Shown: positions 50,066-58,169 of the stretch, piece after piece | Numbering within the stretch: position 1 is the first letter of the stretch | Layout: the number at the start of each line of letters is the position of its first letter | Source of the DNA: an uncultured Sphingomonadaceae bacterium | GTDB lineage: Bacteria > Pseudomonadota > Alphaproteobacteria > Sphingomonadales > Sphingomonadaceae | Length of the DNA: 64,000 bases | Reading direction: 5' to 3' | Assembly: GCA_947504025.1 (NCBI GenBank) | Contig: CANNFX010000002.1 | Span: 372,001-436,000 of the forward strand | Notes under the pieces: generated by a model | What the model saw: only the letters and a program-made list of their open reading frames with translations | What the model was told of the DNA's origin: nothing | Database searches by the model: none | Translations under genes and position numbers: made by a program

Positions 50066-51451
50066 ATGAAAAACATTATGCTCGCGCTTGGCGCGCTTTC
50101 GCTCTCCGTTTCAGCATCCGCCCTTTCGGCGCAAGAAGCAGGTTCGGTTTCGCTGCCTGACATGGCGGACGGCGCGCTGAGCGGAGACACCATCGCGTGG
50201 GATTTCGTTGAGGGGCTCACTACCGAAGTTGGCCCCCGTCAGGCTGGTACCGAAGCTGAGAAGCGAGGCCGAGACTGGGCCGTGAAATGGTTGCGAAACA
50301 AGGGCTTCAAAAATGTCGCTGACGAGCCGTTTGAAATGGAAACCTGGGTTCCTGGTAAGCTCGCGAGCGCAGAGATCGTTAGCCCGTTCCCGCAGCCGTT
50401 TGTTGTGGCGCCGCTGGGCGGAAGTGTTTCGACGGGCGTGGACGGTATTACCGCTGAAGTGATCGAGTTTGAGACATTCAGCGCGCTCATGGCCGCACCA
50501 GCCGGCAGCCTCAACGGCAAGATCGCCTATATCAGCCATTCGATGACGCCGACTCAGGATGGTTCGCAATATGGCTTTGCCGGACCAGCACGCTGGGTTG
50601 GCACCAGCATCGCTGCGAGCAAAGGTGCGGTGGCAACGGTCATTAAATCGGTTGGGACAGATTATCACCGCAATCCGCACACGGGCGGCACGCGCGTTGT
50701 CGACGGAATGATCCCGGCTGGCGCGCTTTCCTTACCCGACGCGGCCAATCTTGAACGGATGTTCGACCGTGCGAATGGCCGCCCCATCACCATGAAACTG
50801 GTGCTGACCCCTCGTGATCTTGGAACAACCATCAGCGGTAATGTCGTTGGCGAGATTGTTGGGCGCGACCCTTCGCTGCCACCGGTTTTGCTCGCTTGCC
50901 ACCTTGATAGTTGGTGGAATGCTCCCGGCGCGTTTGATGATGGTGCGGGCTGCGGGATCGTCGCTGCCGCTGCGCTGCATGTGTCGCACACCGGCCAGCC
51001 GCTGCGCACAATCCGTGTGTTGATGGCGGGCGCGGAAGAAGTCGGTCTGCATGGCAGCGTTGCCTATTCTAAGGCGCATATTGACGAGAAGATAGGCGTA
51101 GGTCTCGAGAGTGATTTCGGCGCGGACCGGATCTGGCAAATCCAGACCAACGTCGGAAAAACCAATCCCGATCTGGCGAAAAAGCTCGCTGCGGCGGTTT
51201 CGCGCTTCGGTGTGGCTCCATCAAATGCGGTTGCAACCGGCGGCGCTGACATCAACATCTCGCGTGACCAGAAGGGCGCGATTATTGACCTTGCGCAGGA
51301 TGGAACACGCTATTTCGACCTGCACCACACGCCTGATGACACGCTCGACAAGATTGATCCGGCTCAGCTGCGACAGAACGTCGCTGTGTGGACGCAGGTT
51401 GCGGGTATTCTCGCGAACTATCCCGGCGATATTCAAGGGGCAGCTGAATGA
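50066..51451 (+). CDS. Secreted M28-family zinc aminopeptidase
   Basis: The 461-aa precursor has a signal peptide (ASALSA cleavage). After an N-terminal lid region and a PA-type insertion, the M28 peptidase core shows the metal ligands H279 and D281 (LLACHLDSWW), D291 (GAFDDGAGC), E324/E325 (MAGAEEVGLHGS), D350 (GLESDFGAD) and the final H in FDLHHTPDD. It would remove N-terminal residues from peptides in the periplasm. It overlaps the first of two PH-domain genes by 4 bases, so the three form one operon. Confidence 0.9.
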   Translation: MKNIMLALGALSLSVSASALSAQEAGSVSLPDMADGALSGDTIAWDFVEGLTTEVGPRQAGTEAEKRGRDWAVKWLRNKGFKNVADEPFEMETWVPGKLASAEIVSPFPQPFVVAPLGGSVSTGVDGITAEVIEFETFSALMAAPAGSLNGKIAYISHSMTPTQDGSQYGFAGPARWVGTSIAASKGAVATVIKSVGTDYHRNPHTGGTRVVDGMIPAGALSLPDAANLERMFDRANGRPITMKLVLTPRDLGTTISGNVVGEIVGRDPSLPPVLLACHLDSWWNAPGAFDDGAGCGIVAAAALHVSHTGQPLRTIRVLMAGAEEVGLHGSVAYSKAHIDEKIGVGLESDFGADRIWQIQTNVGKTNPDLAKKLAAAVSRFGVAPSNAVATGGADINISRDQKGAIIDLAQDGTRYFDLHHTPDDTLDKIDPAQLRQNVAVWTQVAGILANYPGDIQGAAE

Positions 51452-51963
51452 GCGAAGAAACGTCGATCGAGGAGGTGGCAGAGACACCGATCTCGGCGAT
51501 CGGCCCGCTTGGGCTCACACAGGTGCATCCCGATCACAAGAAGGTGATGCGAATCAAGGTGGCCATCGCGTCGCTGGTTGCGCTCATCCCAGCGACTATC
51601 GTGCAATTTGCCGCGCCCGTTCCAATGGGTGTGATCATTGTTCCGGTTCTCGTCCTTGCTGCGTTCTTCATCTGGCGGTTTCCGCGTCGCCGTTATGCGT
51701 ACAAGGGATATGACATGGGTGTGGACCGGCTGCGCGTGGTGCGCGGGTACTGGTGGCGCGCCGACGCCGTGGTGCCGTTTGGCCGGGTGCAACATCTCGA
51801 TGTGCAGCAGGGCCCGCTCGAACGTATATACGGCTTAGCTACGTTGATTTTGCACACTGCCGGAACGCATAATGCATCGGTTCCGCTCGCCGGGTTACTG
51901 CGAGCAGATGCTGAAGAAATGCGCGAGACGATCCGCCAGCATATCAAGCGCGAAACTCTATGA
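51448..51963 (+). CDS. PH-domain membrane protein (YdbS-like)
   Basis: The 171-aa protein has two closely spaced hydrophobic segments (about residues 35-75) and then a bacterial PH (bPH2) domain with YKGYDMGVDRLRVVRGYWWR, VPFGRVQHLDVQQGPLERIYGLATLIL and HTAGTHNASVPLAGL. Pairs of such proteins (YdbS/YdbT) are membrane proteins of unknown role, linked in Bacillus to resistance against antimicrobial compounds. Overlaps both neighbours by 4 bases. Confidence 0.85.
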   Translation: MSEETSIEEVAETPISAIGPLGLTQVHPDHKKVMRIKVAIASLVALIPATIVQFAAPVPMGVIIVPVLVLAAFFIWRFPRRRYAYKGYDMGVDRLRVVRGYWWRADAVVPFGRVQHLDVQQGPLERIYGLATLILHTAGTHNASVPLAGLLRADAEEMRETIRQHIKRETL

Positions 51964-53531
51964 GCGAGAAGTCAAAAGCCGTTGCGGAAGCACCGGTGGA
52001 AATTCCAGCCAATGCTGGTTTGCGCACTGCTCCGCTGGGCTTCGTTGTCAAAGGAATCGAAGGCGTAAAAAACGCGATCTTCCCGATGATCGCAGTGCTG
52101 TTTGCTACGGGTTCAACTGATTACCGCATCCTCATCGCAGTTGGTGTAGGCGCGGCGATTGTTCTACTGACAGGGTTTTTCTCATGGCTCAGTTGGACAC
52201 GCCTGCGATATTATGTTGGCGAGGAAGATATTCGTGTCGAAAGCGGCATATTAAGCCGAGAGGCTCGCTCCGTACCGTTCGAGCGGATCCAGGATGTCAG
52301 CCTTGAACAAAAGCTGATCCCTCGCTTGCTCAGCCTTACCCAGATTAAGTTCGAGACAGGGGCGGGCGGCAAGGACGAGCTGTCGTTGGAATATGTCACC
52401 AATGCTGAAGGCGCACGGCTGCGTGAAGTTGTCCGTGAGCGGCGCGAAGGGGTCGTAGCGAAGGCGCCAACCGACCTCGTGACCGATGCAATTGATGACG
52501 AGGCGGCACCGCTTGCAGAAGACGCTGAGCCGATCTTTCAAATGGATGATCGGCGTGTGTTCACATTCGGAATGTTCGAATTTTCACTTGTGATTTTCGC
52601 CGTTCTCGCCGGTGCTGCGCAGCAATTCGAATTTCTGCTGCCGTTCGACATTTGGGAATGGGAAAACTGGGCTGGCGCTGCTGGGAAACAAACAGAGCTG
52701 GTCGACGGCTTGAGCAGTCTTGGGGCAGTGGGCCAGATATTGGGCGTGATACTTGCCTTGGGTTCTGTTGCAGTGATCGGGGTGTTTACGGGTATGATCC
52801 GCACCTTCGCTCGCGAATATGAATTCCGTTTGGATCGTACAGCCAAGGGTTTCCGCCGGCAGCGCGGTCTTTTCACTAAGACCGATGTCGTGATGCCCGC
52901 TCACCGTGTTCAAGCTGCCCGTATCCAGACTGGTGCGATCCGCCGCCGCTTTGGTTGGCATTCACTCAAATTCATCAGCCTTGCACAAGACAATGGGTCG
53001 TCCAACCATGCCGTCGCGCCATTTGCAAAAATGGATGAGATTTGGCCCATTGCTGCAGAGGCTGAAATTCTTCCGCCCGGCACCGATCTTCAGTGGTTGC
53101 GCCCTTCGCCAAAGAAGTGGGTCGATGGCGGTGTGCTGCTTGCAGTGATCCTCTTTCTCGTGGCGATTGGATGGTCAATTGCCGGATTTTTGAAGATTGC
53201 TCTGGCGATTGTCGTGATCGGATTTCCGCTGATCGCATTGGGCTTTTGGCTTGCATGGAAAAGGCATCGCTTTGCCCGTGATGCCGGGCAGTTATTCGTG
53301 CGTGAAGGCCTGTTGTCTCCTGACCTTACTATCGCGCCGCGAGTCCGCTTGCAGTCTGTAGAAATCAAACACGGCCCGCTATCCCGTTGGCGCGGCTATT
53401 GCGAACTGCATCTTGGGCTTGCGGGCGGCACACTTTCGATTGACGGGATTGCGCTTGATGATGCCGAAAAGCTGCGCGGCGAAGTGCTCGAAAGCATCGT
53501 CAGCGTCGACTTCTCGGCTTTGCCGAAATAG
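51960..53531 (+). CDS. PH-domain membrane protein with repeated bPH2 domains (YdbT-like)
   Basis: The 523-aa protein has three membrane-helix pairs, each followed by a bPH2 domain: YYVGEEDIRVESGILSREAR with VPFERIQDVSLEQKLIPRL near residue 85-125, FRLDRTAKGFRRQRGLF with MPAHRVQAARIQTG near 285-330, and FARDAGQLFVREGLLSPDL with RVRLQSVEIKHGPLSR near 440-475. It probably forms a complex in the inner membrane with the YdbS-like partner encoded just upstream. Function unknown. Confidence 0.85.
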   Translation: MSEKSKAVAEAPVEIPANAGLRTAPLGFVVKGIEGVKNAIFPMIAVLFATGSTDYRILIAVGVGAAIVLLTGFFSWLSWTRLRYYVGEEDIRVESGILSREARSVPFERIQDVSLEQKLIPRLLSLTQIKFETGAGGKDELSLEYVTNAEGARLREVVRERREGVVAKAPTDLVTDAIDDEAAPLAEDAEPIFQMDDRRVFTFGMFEFSLVIFAVLAGAAQQFEFLLPFDIWEWENWAGAAGKQTELVDGLSSLGAVGQILGVILALGSVAVIGVFTGMIRTFAREYEFRLDRTAKGFRRQRGLFTKTDVVMPAHRVQAARIQTGAIRRRFGWHSLKFISLAQDNGSSNHAVAPFAKMDEIWPIAAEAEILPPGTDLQWLRPSPKKWVDGGVLLAVILFLVAIGWSIAGFLKIALAIVVIGFPLIALGFWLAWKRHRFARDAGQLFVREGLLSPDLTIAPRVRLQSVEIKHGPLSRWRGYCELHLGLAGGTLSIDGIALDDAEKLRGEVLESIVSVDFSALPK

Positions 53532-53562
53532 CCCGGCCTAACCAGCGCAGCAGCCTGATAGA

Positions 53563-54405
53563 TTAGTAATCGTGACCCGGGTTGGTGCGCTTTAATTTCC
53601 GCATAAGCCCGGGCCAGATCAGATTGTCGCCAAGGCCCGGAGTGAATGCGGGTGCAGTCTGTTGATGCACACGCTCGCCCATCGCTGCCGGTTCTTCATG
53701 CAACTTGTCCTCGTTGCCGACAGCTTGTGCGAGGATCTGAGTCTTGCAGGCATTTTCGAGGAAATACATCCGCAGGAATGCGAGTGCGCAGTTCTGGCCG
53801 ACCGTCAGCGTTCCGTGATTGCGCAACATCAACAGGTTCTTATCGCCGATATCATTCACCAACCGCTCACGCTCATCCAGATCAAGCGCGATACCTTCAT
53901 AATCGTGATAGGCCAGATCATCATGCACTTGCATCGAGAATTGCGTGTAGCGGCGTAGACCCTTTTTCTGCACTGAAACGGCAATGCCGTACGGCGTGTG
54001 GACATGGATCACGCAGCCTGCGTCTTCGCGCGCGGCATGCACGGCACTATGGATTGTGAAACCCGCTGGATTGATGAAGTAAGACGTTTCCTGCTTGATG
54101 TTGCCATCGATATCGATCTTGACCAGTGCAGAGGCAGTCATCTCGTCGAACATTACGCCGTAGGGATTGATCAGAAAACGTTCTTCGCCGTTCTCATCTG
54201 GCAAGCGTGCTGAGATGTGAGTGAAGACCAAATCTGTCCAAGCATGCATCGCACAAAGGCGGTAGGTCGCAGCCAGCTCACAGCGGATTTTCCACTCGAC
54301 GTCAGAGACCTTGCCTTCAAGCCGGCCGATTTCGGCGGGGTCCGGAATATCGAACCCTGCAGCAATATCGAGTGCGGGTTTGGGCTTTTCGGCTTCGACG
54401 TTCAT
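53563..54405 (-). CDS. Class II aldolase/adducin family protein
   Basis: The 280-aa protein has the class II aldolase head domain: RCELAATYRLCAMHAWTDLV, FTHISARLP, the zinc ligands in CVIHVHTPYGIAV (His-x-His), and LLMLRNHGTLTVG for the third His. Members cleave sugar phosphates such as fuculose-1-P, but many stand-alone ones have other or unknown roles (adducin-like). No sugar catabolic genes are nearby. It is the last clearly core gene before the accessory region at 54.4-56.8 kb. Confidence 0.87.
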   Translation of the reverse strand: MNVEAEKPKPALDIAAGFDIPDPAEIGRLEGKVSDVEWKIRCELAATYRLCAMHAWTDLVFTHISARLPDENGEERFLINPYGVMFDEMTASALVKIDIDGNIKQETSYFINPAGFTIHSAVHAAREDAGCVIHVHTPYGIAVSVQKKGLRRYTQFSMQVHDDLAYHDYEGIALDLDERERLVNDIGDKNLLMLRNHGTLTVGQNCALAFLRMYFLENACKTQILAQAVGNEDKLHEEPAAMGERVHQQTAPAFTPGLGDNLIWPGLMRKLKRTNPGHDY

Positions 54406-54623
54406 TTGATCCTCTCACTTTCAAGCGGATGCCTAGCATAGACGTGACGGTTTTTGCCATTGTGGATGTGTGACGCGAACTTTCCGCGACCTCTCTCGAG
54501 AAGTCAGTTGCTGGCGGATAGCCATAGCTCGAATTGATATGTTGCGGTTTGAATTTGGGTTTTTAGAATTAGAGGCAGCTTTCGCCCAGCTGAACGTCAG
54601 TTGTTGGGGTGGGAAGCAGACAT

Positions 54624-55430
54624 TCAACGACCTGTAGGTTTCACGGTCGATGTTTCTATGTCAATTGGGCACTCAATGAGATCGGGAGAAAGTGCAGACG
54701 AATCAACAGTGATGTCCCTGTGTTTCCATTCAGGAGGAATAGGGAGAGGCACGTCTGCTCCAGTTATTGGATGCTTTGCTATTGGGAGCCACACCGTACG
54801 GACTTCTTGCTCGTAGCTGTATGATGTTGCCTTTTGGAAAAAATCCTGCGGATGAAAGGACATCGGCTTGAATTGATTAATGTTTTTTTCGTCTACCAAA
54901 CGATCTTTTCGCTCGTCGTTGTAGTTGATCCGATAGTTCACATCGAGGATTTCCAGAGTTTTGAGAATTTGTTCTCTCTCGTCTGGAGCGGCACGTTGCT
55001 CGACGGCGCGTTGAATTATCGGTGTCAGCCGTTCTCGAACCGACGCTACAAACCGCGCTGGATTGGCGACGCAAAGAAAGGAGTCGCCTTTCCCCCTAGC
55101 GGTTGACGCAATCTCGCCTGATTTCTCAACTGCACTATAACAGTAAACGAATGCATTGAAATTTGGATAGGAAGCATGGATCGGGCATCCTTTGTTGTCG
55201 ATTGACCAGCCATTGGTCATCTCGATCCCATCGAAGGGAGAGAAAATCTTATTGAAGTTCTCCTGACTAAGGTGCTGGCCGCTCCAAACGACTTTTCCTA
55301 ATCCCTCGTCTCCATCCGCTCGTTCAGCGTCCTCGATCTGCCTGTAATAGTTAATAGTTCCGATTCGAACTTTCCCCTTCTTAAGGGCATCGGCGCGGTG
55401 CTTATTTCCAAGAGACTTGATCAAATACAT
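54624..55430 (-). CDS. Uncharacterised protein at the edge of an accessory region
   Basis: I choose the ATG at 55430 (MYLIKSLGNKHRADALKKG), preceded by a GAGAG site; an in-frame ATG at 55472 has none. The protein has about 268 residues and no signal or membrane segment. Its N-terminus GKVRIGTINYYRQIEDAERADGDEG recalls proteins that begin with a short beta-hairpin and an Arg-Asp-x-x-Glu-Gly stretch, and a C-terminal half with SYSYEQEVRTVWLPIA. I cannot name a family. The DNA is visibly richer in A/T than the neighbouring genes and no operon partner is present, both signs of transfer. Possibly defence or phage-related, but this is a guess. Confidence 0.5.
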   Translation of the reverse strand: MYLIKSLGNKHRADALKKGKVRIGTINYYRQIEDAERADGDEGLGKVVWSGQHLSQENFNKIFSPFDGIEMTNGWSIDNKGCPIHASYPNFNAFVYCYSAVEKSGEIASTARGKGDSFLCVANPARFVASVRERLTPIIQRAVEQRAAPDEREQILKTLEILDVNYRINYNDERKDRLVDEKNINQFKPMSFHPQDFFQKATSYSYEQEVRTVWLPIAKHPITGADVPLPIPPEWKHRDITVDSSALSPDLIECPIDIETSTVKPTGR

Positions 55431-55700
55431 CGTTCGAATTCTCTCACCGGGCAAGTAGTTGTCAATCCCCATCTGGCTTAGGCCACATGGCTGGTGATTG
55501 TTTCAGCTACAAAGCGTCCGATTGCTGCAGCGGCTGCTGCCATTTGCTCTGTCCGCAATTGGGTCGTTAGCAGACGTGTCGTCAAACTGGATCAACTAGG
55601 TGGAATTCGCAGGTTCCAGCCCAGCAAGTTCTTTCCACGGCGTCGAAAATTTGACGACGGTTTACTATCTGCCTTGAAAACAGGCGTGTACTTAGAGAAA
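55431..55700. other. Non-coding stretch left of the tRNA-Pro island
   Basis: No credible gene or RNA is seen in these 270 bases; short open frames on both strands look like noise. It should contain the promoter of the minus-strand 54624-55430 gene. It ends at the left copy of the direct repeat that borders the island. Confidence 0.5.
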
Positions 55701-55777
<77 letters not shown>

Positions 55778-55826
55778 CCTGCCAGACCCATGGTTTTCTG
55801 CCGTTTTTCGCTCTGTTTATTCCAAT

Positions 55827-56579
55827 TTACTGCCTTTTGAGCCAGAATGTTGGAAGGCTATCACTGTCAACAGAAAACGCCGTTGGATCGTTCCAGACCG
55901 CAATCGTGTTGCCCTGCCTAGGACCACTCAATGCCTGTTCAGGTATGTTGGCGATTTCTGTCTTTGAGAGCTCTGCTTTGAGCAACGCTTCTGCCACTTC
56001 ATCTTGGTTTATGGCAGCGTGGAATGCGCTCTGAAATGTCGTTTGCCGCTCTGCAACAATCTGCTCGGTGATTGCGATGACTTCTTTTATGTGCGTCGCC
56101 ACCAAAGATGCAAAGTTCTCTTCAAAAAGCGATCTTCTAGACATGATCGCTGGTTGCCACTGATTTCCATTTTGAAACAATAGGGCTTTGTCTTCGTGCC
56201 AAGGCCTGATGAAGCCTGCTGGTCCGTGGTGTCCAACTGCTTCATCTCTCAAGTTGACAATCTTCTTATGCATCGCGGTTTGCTGATCGTTGAATTTTCC
56301 GACAACTGGGAGCTTGCCCCGATGTTTGGATTTTCGCTCGATCGCTCTCGCATAGCCCATGACTGATGCATGCATCGCTGCCAGGATCAGCAGCTGTGTC
56401 TCGGGATCTGCAGTTTTCCATTGCTTCATTGCAGTATCGACAAGCTCTCCAGCGATTCGAAGATCTGCTACTGTCGAGTGTCCGTCGCGCCATTGGCGGA
56501 GCGCTTTGCCAAGCTTCCTCTGGCTTACAGGCAGCAATTTCATGAACTTTGTCAGATCATATATGCGTTCAGTTTCCAT
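55827..56579 (-). CDS. Island-encoded protein with HEPN-like R-x5-H motif
   Basis: The 250-aa protein is the only gene in the mini-island. It is mostly helical, without signal peptide or membrane segment. R111-D-E-A-V-G-H117, in IVNLRDEAVGHHGP, has the R-x(4-6)-H pattern with a polar residue after the Arg, as in the active site of HEPN ribonucleases. It sits at the start of a long helical region, as in AbiU2/AbiV-type proteins. The rest (FMKLLPVSQRKLGKALRQW; HASVMGYARAIERKSKHRG) is unfamiliar. Most defence HEPN proteins cut RNA on phage infection, so a role in abortive infection is possible, but the assignment rests on one motif. No partner nucleotidyltransferase or antitoxin gene is next to it. 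Confidence 0.5.
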   Translation of the reverse strand: METERIYDLTKFMKLLPVSQRKLGKALRQWRDGHSTVADLRIAGELVDTAMKQWKTADPETQLLILAAMHASVMGYARAIERKSKHRGKLPVVGKFNDQQTAMHKKIVNLRDEAVGHHGPAGFIRPWHEDKALLFQNGNQWQPAIMSRRSLFEENFASLVATHIKEVIAITEQIVAERQTTFQSAFHAAINQDEVAEALLKAELSKTEIANIPEQALSGPRQGNTIAVWNDPTAFSVDSDSLPTFWLKRQ

Positions 56580-56682
56580 CGGATTTGTGTAGTCATATCA
56601 GTGCTGACGTCCAGTGAAGCCGTTCTGCCGTGAAAACAGAGGCGCGTGGAAGGCGTATGCTGTTAAAACAAGGGGTTAGGCG

Positions 56683-56743
56683 AACCCTTCCAACATTTGC
56701 CTTCCAATTGCCGTAACCCTTCCAACATTTTGTTGGAAGGGTT
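56683..56743. repeat. Iteron-like 13-bp repeats upstream of the island gene
   Basis: AACCCTTCCAACA occurs at 56683-56695 and 56715-56727 in direct orientation and inverted at 56731-56743. The last two form a perfect 13-bp hairpin with a TTT loop. A GGGTT at 56673-56677 can also pair with AACCC of the first copy. A further TGTTGGAAGG lies within the 3' end of the island gene near 55848. They lie 104-164 bases upstream of the gene start and could be recombinase arm sites, an operator or an origin. Confidence 0.65.
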
Positions 56744-56766
56744 GCAGATCGAAACCAAAGTGCAAG

Positions 56767-56876
<110 letters not shown>

Positions 56877-56927
56877 ACACTATCTTCTCGCGTGAAACTG
56901 GCGGTTTGAACCCCATCGCCGGTAACC

Positions 56928-57004
56928 TGGTGGGCCCGGCAGGACTCGAACCTGCGACCTATCCGTTATGAGCGGACAGCTCTAACCAACTGAGCTACAG
57001 GCCC
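56928..57004 (-). tRNA. tRNA with CAU anticodon, probably tRNA-Ile2
   Basis: A complete 77-base cloverleaf: acceptor GGGCCTG/CGGGCCC, D arm GCTCAGTTGGTTAGAGC, anticodon loop CTCATAA (anticodon CAT), T arm GCAGGTTCGAGTCCTGC and encoded CCA. The C4-G69 and C5-G68 pairs, which TilS uses to recognise tRNA-Ile2 in E. coli, and its general likeness to tRNA-Ile suggest isoleucine (AUA) after lysidine modification rather than elongator methionine. The choice is by inspection only. Confidence 0.9.
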
Positions 57005-57118
57005 CCGGTTACCTTGGTAGGATACCGCGGTGTTTCACTGCGATGCATACAGCCTTTCGGCTGCTTGCGGCGCGCACCTACCGCGCACTGAAGCGCATGA
57101 CAAGCGCCATGCGCATAA

Positions 57119-58117
57119 TTATTTGGTAGCCGCCATCACTTCCGCAACGGTGGTCGGTTTCACGCCACGCATTTCAAGATATGTATAGATGCGGCGCCAC
57201 CAATCATACAGCTCGTCGAGGTCAGCCTCTGTTCGCACATAGGGCGTGTTTCCCGGGCTGAGTGATGGGCTGTGGAACGAAAGGACGAGCAACGGTAGTT
57301 TGTCATCCAACGCCATATCGATGCCGCGTATCGCTTCTTCGGCGCTCACGCCTTCAGGTGTCAGCGCGATGCGTTCCAGCAGACCCAGCCGAGCTAAAAT
57401 CCCGCGTAAGCGCCCCAATTTCTCTAACACGGGGAACAACATCTTACCTTGTTTGCGGAGCATACCCCAAAATACCGTGGTTAGGGGTAACTCAAGCAGG
57501 TTGCGGCCCGGGCCGACCCAATAGGGGTGCAGCGGATGAGCCCTGTAATCTGGCCCATCGTCACCGCTATAGTCGAAGTTTGACCGGACAGAACTGTCGA
57601 TCGCAATACCTGCGTCTGATAAAATCCCGGCAGTGTTGGGGCCAAGGCCGTAACGCCCGGCACGATAGATCAGCGGTTCGGAACCAATGTTTTTCGCAAT
57701 TACATCGCGCAGGCGATTGAATTTCTCACGCTCCAGCTCGGCCGGCAGATTGCCCGCGAAGCTATTGCGATTGTTCACGTCTTCGTGATGCGGCGGATTG
57801 ACCCATGGGTGCAATTGTACACCAACTTCAGCTTTGCCAGCCCTGACCGCATCTCCGATAATCTCTGCAGCTATCTTTGAAGTCGCGACTGGCCAATCAA
57901 TCAAATAGACTGGACTAACACCGATGCCTTCGCAAAATTGTTGAAATTTCCGCAGCCGAGTGACGTGATCCAATGAATGGCCAGTTTGTTTGAACGGGCC
58001 GTGCCAGTCGAATTCTTCTTCTGTATCTACCGTCAGCAGCGCGCGCTGCCCGAAGCCACCAGAAAACTGGGCAGCTTGGGCCGGGATAGGAGGTTCTATG
58101 ATCGACGTTCCCGCCAC
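57119..58117 (-). CDS. Polysaccharide deacetylase family protein
   Basis: The 332-aa protein shows the NodB-type start ALLTVDTEEEFDWHGP with D31 as catalytic/metal Asp, then GVQLHPWVNPPHHED with metal His residues, YRAGRYGLGPNTAGIL, and FSYH-like VLSFHSPSLSPGNTPYV near the end. Such proteins remove acetyl groups from surface or cell-wall glycans; this subtype is common in sphingomonads and uncharacterised. No signal peptide is evident. Encoded 52 bases downstream of a degenerate sensor kinase gene, so the pair may be functionally linked. Confidence 0.82.
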   Translation of the reverse strand: MAGTSIIEPPIPAQAAQFSGGFGQRALLTVDTEEEFDWHGPFKQTGHSLDHVTRLRKFQQFCEGIGVSPVYLIDWPVATSKIAAEIIGDAVRAGKAEVGVQLHPWVNPPHHEDVNNRNSFAGNLPAELEREKFNRLRDVIAKNIGSEPLIYRAGRYGLGPNTAGILSDAGIAIDSSVRSNFDYSGDDGPDYRAHPLHPYWVGPGRNLLELPLTTVFWGMLRKQGKMLFPVLEKLGRLRGILARLGLLERIALTPEGVSAEEAIRGIDMALDDKLPLLVLSFHSPSLSPGNTPYVRTEADLDELYDWWRRIYTYLEMRGVKPTTVAEVMAATK

Positions 58118-58169
58118 TAACGGCTTGCCCCTGCAGAATTTCAGGCGGCTTGCGCTGCCCCGTGATTAA

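Noticed and set aside
54503..54607. Repeated GTCAGTTGNTGG 12-mer in the class II aldolase/orphan gene gap
   Set aside because: Only two copies 93 bases apart with a mismatch; could be chance and has no matching structure.
57050..57063. CAGCC-TTTC-GGCTG hairpin between the deacetylase gene and the tRNAs
   Set aside because: A 5-bp stem with no T tract on either strand; too weak to call a terminator.
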